From: Allium sativum
Lineage: Eukaryota; Streptophyta; Magnoliopsida; Asparagales; Amaryllidaceae
Assembly: GCA_030737875.1 (NCBI GenBank)
Contig: CM060912.1
Location: 331,440,731-331,504,730, forward strand
DNA length: 64,000 bases
Direction: 5' to 3'
Made by a program: the position numbers and the translations under genes. The notes beneath the pieces are model-generated. The model was given only the letters and a program-made list of their open reading frames with translations. It was not told the origin of the DNA and did no database searches. Positions 59,830 to 64,000 of the stretch are shown here, one piece after another. Positions within the stretch are counted from its first letter, which is position 1. Each line of letters begins with the position of its first letter.

Positions 59830-60240
59830 TTACTTTTCAATCCCAATGCCTGGGGATTGTATACTGATGGCGCTAGGAATGACGAAAGATCCGGCGTTGG
59901 AATAGTGCTTGAAACCCCCGAGAAACGAGTGATAACCTATGCAATCCGGATGGAGTTTCATGCCACTAACAACGATTCCGAATATGAGGCTCTGATAGTC
60001 GGATTGAGGATCGCAAAGGAATTAGAGGTTACAAAGCTGAACATTTTCTGCGACTCCAAGTTAGTTGTGAATCAAGTCACTGGAAGATTCCAAGCTAAAA
60101 GTGCAAGATTGATTTTATACTTAAAGAAAGTGAAAGAACTGCTGAATGATTTCGATCACTACAGCATATCTCATATTCCGCGGTCAGAGAATCAGCAGGC
60201 CGACAAGTTGGCAAAGATGGCTAGTTCTGACGATCCTGAA
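59830..60240 (+). pseudogene. Tat-2 pol: second (archaeal-type) RNase H
   Basis: In the same 748-codon frame: YTDGA with D264, SEYEAL with E302, FCDSKLVVNQ with D326, and ENQQADKLAKMA with D376. This is the full D-E-D-D set of a type I RNase H. An added aRNH between RNH and integrase defines the plant Tat lineage. It would remove RNA from the RNA-DNA hybrid during reverse transcription. Confidence 0.92.
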
Positions 60241-60299
60241 GTGACTGGGCTAGCCCCCGTTGAAGTACTTTGGTCCCCTAGCATAGATCAGATGGAAAT

Positions 60300-61323
60300 T
60301 GACCTAGTACTGGAGACGGAACTAGAAAGGGAGTCCTGGATGACCTCTCTAAAGAATTTCCTGATTGATGGAACGCTTCCGACCAAGAAAAGTGAGAGGC
60401 GTAAAGTGATTCGTAAAGCCGCCCGATACGTTCTGCAAGGCGGAGTTCTTTACAGACAAGGGTTTTCAATGCCCCTCCTTCGGTGTGTATCCCACGATGA
60501 CATCAAACGTGTGCTGCAAGAAGTCCACGAAGGCGAGTGTGGCGACCACACTGGAGGGCAAACTTTGGCAAAAAAGGTGTTGCGGCATGGTTATTTCTGG
60601 CCTACCATAAACAAGGATGCAGCAAGATATGCACGATGGTGTGATGCGTGCCAGAGATTTTCAAAGATACCTAGAGCGCCTCCTAGTCAGTTAAAAACAA
60701 TGATGAGTCCATGGCCTTTCGCTATGTGGGGAATTGATATCATTGGAAGTCTCCCCACAGCAAGGGGCGGAGCAAAGTTCGCTATTGTGGCCGTAGATTA
60801 TTTCACTAAGTGGGTCGAGGCTGAACCACTAACTACAATCACAACCAAAGGAGTGATCAACTTTATTGTGAGAAACATCATCTGTCGATTTGGGATTCCA
60901 AAGATTGTAATAACAGACAATGGAACTCAGTTCGATAGTGCTGAATTTAGAAACTTCTGCCAAAAATACCACATCGAGAATCGATACACCTCTGTGGCGC
61001 ACCCACAATCGAACGGACAAGTCGAAGCGGCAAATAAGGTAATTAAGTCCATTCTGAAAAGAAGATTGAAGCGGGCTAGAGCCATGTGGGCTGATGAATT
61101 GCCCTTGGCACTATGGGCCTACAGAACCACATATAAATCGGCAACAGGACACACCCCGTTCTCCCTTGCTTTTGGAACGGAGGCAGTCATCCCGGTTGAG
61201 ATAAAGGTTCCTTCTCATCGGGTGACTTATTATGATCCAATGACCAATAATGAATTACTCCTTAAGTCCCTGGATATGATCGAAGAAAAGAGGGATAAAG
61301 CAGACCTGCGTGCCTTGAGATGA
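60300..61323 (+). pseudogene. Tat-2 pol: integrase
   Basis: Zinc-binding HHCC is seen as H484, H491, C522 and C525 (GECGDHTGG, WCDACQ). The catalytic core has D554 (WGIDIIGSLP), D614 (ITDNGTQFD) and E650 (NGQVEAANK) with 35 residues between the last two, the D,D(35)E spacing. LWAYRTTYKSATGHTPFSL (679-697) is the conserved end of the core. The frame is closed by TGA at 61321, and the C-terminal domain continues in frame. It would insert the DNA copy and make 5-bp target duplications. Confidence 0.92.
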
Positions 61324-61557
61324 AAACAACAGGTCGCCCGATATTACAACAAAAAGGTTCGAGCCCGAACATGGGAACCCGGAGACTTGGTTCTGAAATG
61401 TGTCTTCCCACCCCCAACTCATATGGGAGCGAAGTGGGAAGGACCGTACTCCATTCTGAGCAAGCTTGATAATGGAACCTTTAAGCTAGCAACCGTAGAT
61501 GGAAAGGAAATCCCCAGAGTGTGGAATGCCCAACATTTACGGCCATATTTAACATGA
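61324..61557 (+). pseudogene. Tat-2 pol: integrase C-terminal domain
   Basis: In frame after the TGA: YYNKKVRARTW, GDLVLKCVFPP, GAKWEGPYSIL, then WNAQHLRPYL and TGA at 61555-61557. It is the short Gypsy C-terminal domain. No chromodomain follows, as expected for Tat. Confidence 0.85.
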
Positions 61558-61944
61558 AAGTTTCAAATTTATTCTTTTGCTTTGATAAAAAACTATGTAC
61601 AGGGCATGACTTGCCTAAAATAGTCTGATTCCTTAAAGCAAGAGATTATAAAGTGGACGTAGGTCATGATTCGACCGAACCACTATAAAATATTGTGTGT
61701 CGTTTACCTTTATTGCATCTTTACTTATCTGCCTATTTATTTTTGTGAAAATCAATAGAATGATGCAGGTACCCGAAGTCTGTTGCCAACCATTCCTCCC
61801 GTAGACTGTTCGGAGGAACTCAAAGCCTTGGCAAATGCTCCAACTGCTTGTCCGACTGGTTTTAATCCTCGGGGCTTGGGTTAAAATGTAAACCTAGAAC
61901 GAGTTTGATGAGCGTGCATGATTGCAGACCGCTTGATCCGTGAC
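61558..61944 (+). other. Tat-2 post-pol spacer with an R/U5-like motif
   Basis: GTGGACGTAGG...CCGAACCACTATAAAA at 61650-61690 followed by TTGTGTGT repeats the motif of the 5' LTR. A pyrimidine stretch and GATGCAGGTACC (about 61763), which resembles a 3' splice site, follow. No coding frame. Confidence 0.5.
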
Positions 61945-62570
61945 TCTAACTCTCCAGAGCTGAGAGAGAGTATAAAGGATGCGAAGATGACAAGGGAGGG
62001 CGGTGTACCATGATCGGAGCCGCCTGAGCAAAAGTCTAACCTTGGCGACCGCCAGGGGAATATATAAGCGTCCATGACTTGGCGCTGAAAAAGGACTCTT
62101 ACCCCGCTGAAGGATCGGGGAGCGATGGAACGGCTGAGTCTCAACTCTAACTCTCCAGAGAGAGAGAGAGAGAGTATAAAATCGTCTCTGATTGAGCGCT
62201 GAGAATTAGCTCCTTCCCCGCTGAAGGATCGGGGAGCGAATGAGTCGCTGAGCACGAACTCTAACTCTCCAGAGAGAGAGAGAGAGAGAGTATAAAAGCG
62301 TCTCTGATTGAGCGCTGAGAAATAGCTCCTTCCCCGCTGAAGGATCGGGGAGCGAATGAGTCGCTGAGCACGAACTCTAACTCTCCAGAGAGAGAGAGAG
62401 TATAAAAGCGTCTCCGATTGAGCGCTGAGAAATAGCTCCTTCCCCGCTGAAGGATCGGGAAGCGAAGGAGTCGTTGAGCATGAACTCAAACTGTCCAGAG
62501 AGAGAGAGAGAGTACAGAAGCGTCTCCGATTGAGCGCTGAGAAAGAACTCATTCCCTGTTAAAGGAATAA
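61945..62570 (+). repeat. Five tandem units of 105 to 120 bp with GA-run and TATAAA (Tat-2 3' region)
   Basis: Each unit reads CTCTAACTCTCCAGAG, a GA run, TATAAA, then AGCGCTGAGAAATAGCTCC and GCTGAAGGATCGGGGAGCG. TATAAA starts at 61971, 62175, 62291 and 62401; the last unit has TACAGA at 62513. The first unit is longer and diverged. The 223- and 93-codon minus frames here are repeat effects. Confidence 0.9.
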
Positions 62571-63003
62571 GGGCCGCCCGCACCACTGTTATCCCTTGAA
62601 ATATCCTAAGTCCCCCGTATTCAGAAATAAGGGGCAACCTGTCGACAGTACTAATCAATCCTAAGTAAACCCCAGTCAGATGCTACAATGACAACTGATT
62701 GGGGGGCACATACACTCGTATACATACACTGAACTTTGATACAACAGTGTAACATAGCATTAAAATTCTTCTTTCTGTTGATTGACTGATTTGTAGCTAT
62801 TATTAGTTAGCTAATGACTAAACATGGAAAGTTTATCTGAATACAGGTACACAATGATGCAAGGAGAGATAAACTTTTGTTTATATATTGCGAATCAACA
62901 AAGCGAAAAACAACCTAGAAACAAAAGTGAGGACCAGTCTCACAATTACACTTCCTGGCCAGTGGAAAACCTAAAGACAAAATATCAACAAACAACAAAT
63001 ATC
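62571..63003 (+). other. Spacer between repeat array and antisense ORF
   Basis: AT-rich, with a GATTGGGGGGCAC purine stretch near 62697. I see no gene, repeat or LTR start in it; the 99-codon frame at 62824 overlaps the antisense ORF end and is not supported. Confidence 0.4.
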
Positions 63004-64000
63004 CTATTTACGCTTTGGCCTCTTCTCTTGCTTCTGCCTCTCCAGCTTCGCCTTGTCGGTATCAGACGGATCCCCTTTCTTCCTCTTCCTTTTGTCAATA
63101 AGAGGAACATCCGACTCCTCTGAAGATTCCTCTTCCACCTCTTTTCTCTTCCTCCTATCAGAAAGGGAAGCCGGGAAGTCATCGGGGTTCGCAAAATGGA
63201 GCTGTCGGCTGATAGATTTGGGCTGGATTTTCATAATCATCCCAGTTTTGGGATCGAATTCTGCAAGGGGAATTACGTCCAAAGCCTCATCTCCCACCTT
63301 TTTCGAAGCCATCTATGTTTCCTGCCTGGCTTTTCGGCTGACCAATGTCTCGTCGTCGTCGGCGGCGGCTTTTTTGGCGCCGGTAATGTCTTCTTCATCA
63401 TCTACATGGCGCCCATCCATGTCTCTTAAGGCTTCGATGGTCTCAGCATCTTTGGGAATGTCAGAGCTAGGTACCGGGATACTTTTCTCTGCTGTTGTGA
63501 CCCCAGCCTGTCTTGATATATCAGCACCGGCACCTTGTGAGATAGCTTCCTTCTCCGCTTCTTTTTCTTTGTCAACACCCTTGTCAACGGGCTCGCCACC
63601 TGTACCAGGAGGAACACATGTTACTAACTCAATTGGTTGTTCTACCAAACGACGACAATTCACAATTGCTTTGACAAATTGCGGGGAAAAAAAGGAGATA
63701 CCTTCCACAGACCCTCCTTCTTGAATAGTCACAGGAGCTCCAACAACTACCGAAGTTAGGCCCAAAGGTATTAGCGGATCATCAGGATGGTACTCCTCAA
63801 CTCCCGAGGTTTTGGGCTCCACGACTGAGCTTGAGCCTTCGTCGATTTTGCTCTTACCTTTAGCCAAGGTTCTCTCCTTTTCCATCTCCGCCAGAATCAA
63901 GCGACGACCCTCTGCCAGGTCCTCAGGTTCATTGTCTCTTAGGATACTCTTCATCAGTTCATCCTCATCGATTTCTTCGACTCCCAATCTATGTTTTTCA
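63004..64000 (-). pseudogene. Tat-2 antisense ORF (partial, one internal TAG)
   Basis: On the minus strand one frame is open from the window edge (64000) to TAG at 63313-63315, and continues in the same frame from ATG 63312 to 63004. The apparent start near 63987 is TTG and the frame is open beyond it, so the true start is outside. The upstream part is acidic and helix-prone with a DEDELMKSILRD stretch. The last 102 codons are basic, with RRKRKEVEEE, DKRKRKKGD and KRPKRK resembling nuclear localisation signals. Antisense ORFs between pol and the 3' LTR are known in Tat/Ogre/Retand elements; their function is unsettled. The TAG may be a mutation or a short downstream product may start at 63312. 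Confidence 0.65.

Larger units (their letters stand above)
54591..64000 (+). mobile_element. Tat-2: Ty3/Gypsy Tat-lineage element, right end outside window
   Basis: 5' LTR (54591-55363), primer site, gag (broken), pol in one frame with four stops, a 3' region with tandem repeats, and an antisense ORF continuing past 64000. The domain order PR-RT-RNH-aRNH-INT with no chromodomain is diagnostic of the Tat lineage. ACAAG at 54586-54590 is the expected target duplication. It lies in LTR C and is the youngest insertion of the right-hand nest. Confidence 0.9.

Noticed and set aside
61881..62552. 223-codon minus-strand frame rich in SLSLS
   Set aside because: Translation of the GA-run tandem repeats; low complexity, no support as a gene.

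Overview
The window is plant nuclear DNA made almost wholly of nested LTR retrotransposons. I found no host gene, rRNA, CRISPR or prokaryotic feature. The support is TG...CA terminated LTRs, initiator-Met-type primer binding sites (TGGTATCAGAGC), polypurine tracts, 5-bp target duplications and Ty3/Gypsy Tat-lineage proteins with the plant-type second RNase H. AT-rich DNA, plant-style TATA boxes and telo-box-like leaders suggest an angiosperm with a large genome; the species cannot be named.

Layout (labels are mine). 1-1916: right end of a giant LTR (F) lying in a Copia LTR. 1917-3270 and 13072-13451: Copia remnants (LTR end, primer site, short internal piece, second LTR, second primer site). 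3271-13071: a complete non-coding element, LARD-1, inside that second Copia LTR (target duplication AAAAC). 13452-18058: left part of giant LTR B. 18059-41303: giant-LTR element E on the minus strand; its lower LTR is split by the complete giant-LTR element A (21679-35094, target duplication ATTAA). 41304-41486: first 183 bp of another such LTR (D). 41487-50238: a decayed Tat element (Tat-1). 50239-54590: giant LTR C. 54591-64000: a better-preserved Tat element (Tat-2) with 5' LTR, gag, one-frame pol (PR-RT-RNH-aRNH-INT), a tandem-repeat 3' region and an antisense ORF running off the right edge.

From 13451 rightwards only left ends of successive insertions appear (Copia > B > E > D > Tat-1 > C > Tat-2), so the matching right ends should lie beyond base 64000 in reverse order.

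The strongest candidate for something little described is the giant-LTR group. Element A has LTRs of about 6.2 kb around an internal region of only 995 bp and has no credible protein. Its relatives share paired modules about 165 bp apart with a CAACGAAAC..GTTTCGTTG palindrome upstream of the promoter, conserved RNA-hairpin candidates near the 3' end, and a short internal module. LARD-1 carries in each LTR a tRNA-derived sequence with A and B boxes, recalling the 5S-derived sequence in Cassandra LTRs. These elements must be mobilised in trans, if at all. All proteins seen belong to the Tat elements, whose primer sites differ, so no autonomous partner for A, E or LARD-1 is visible here.
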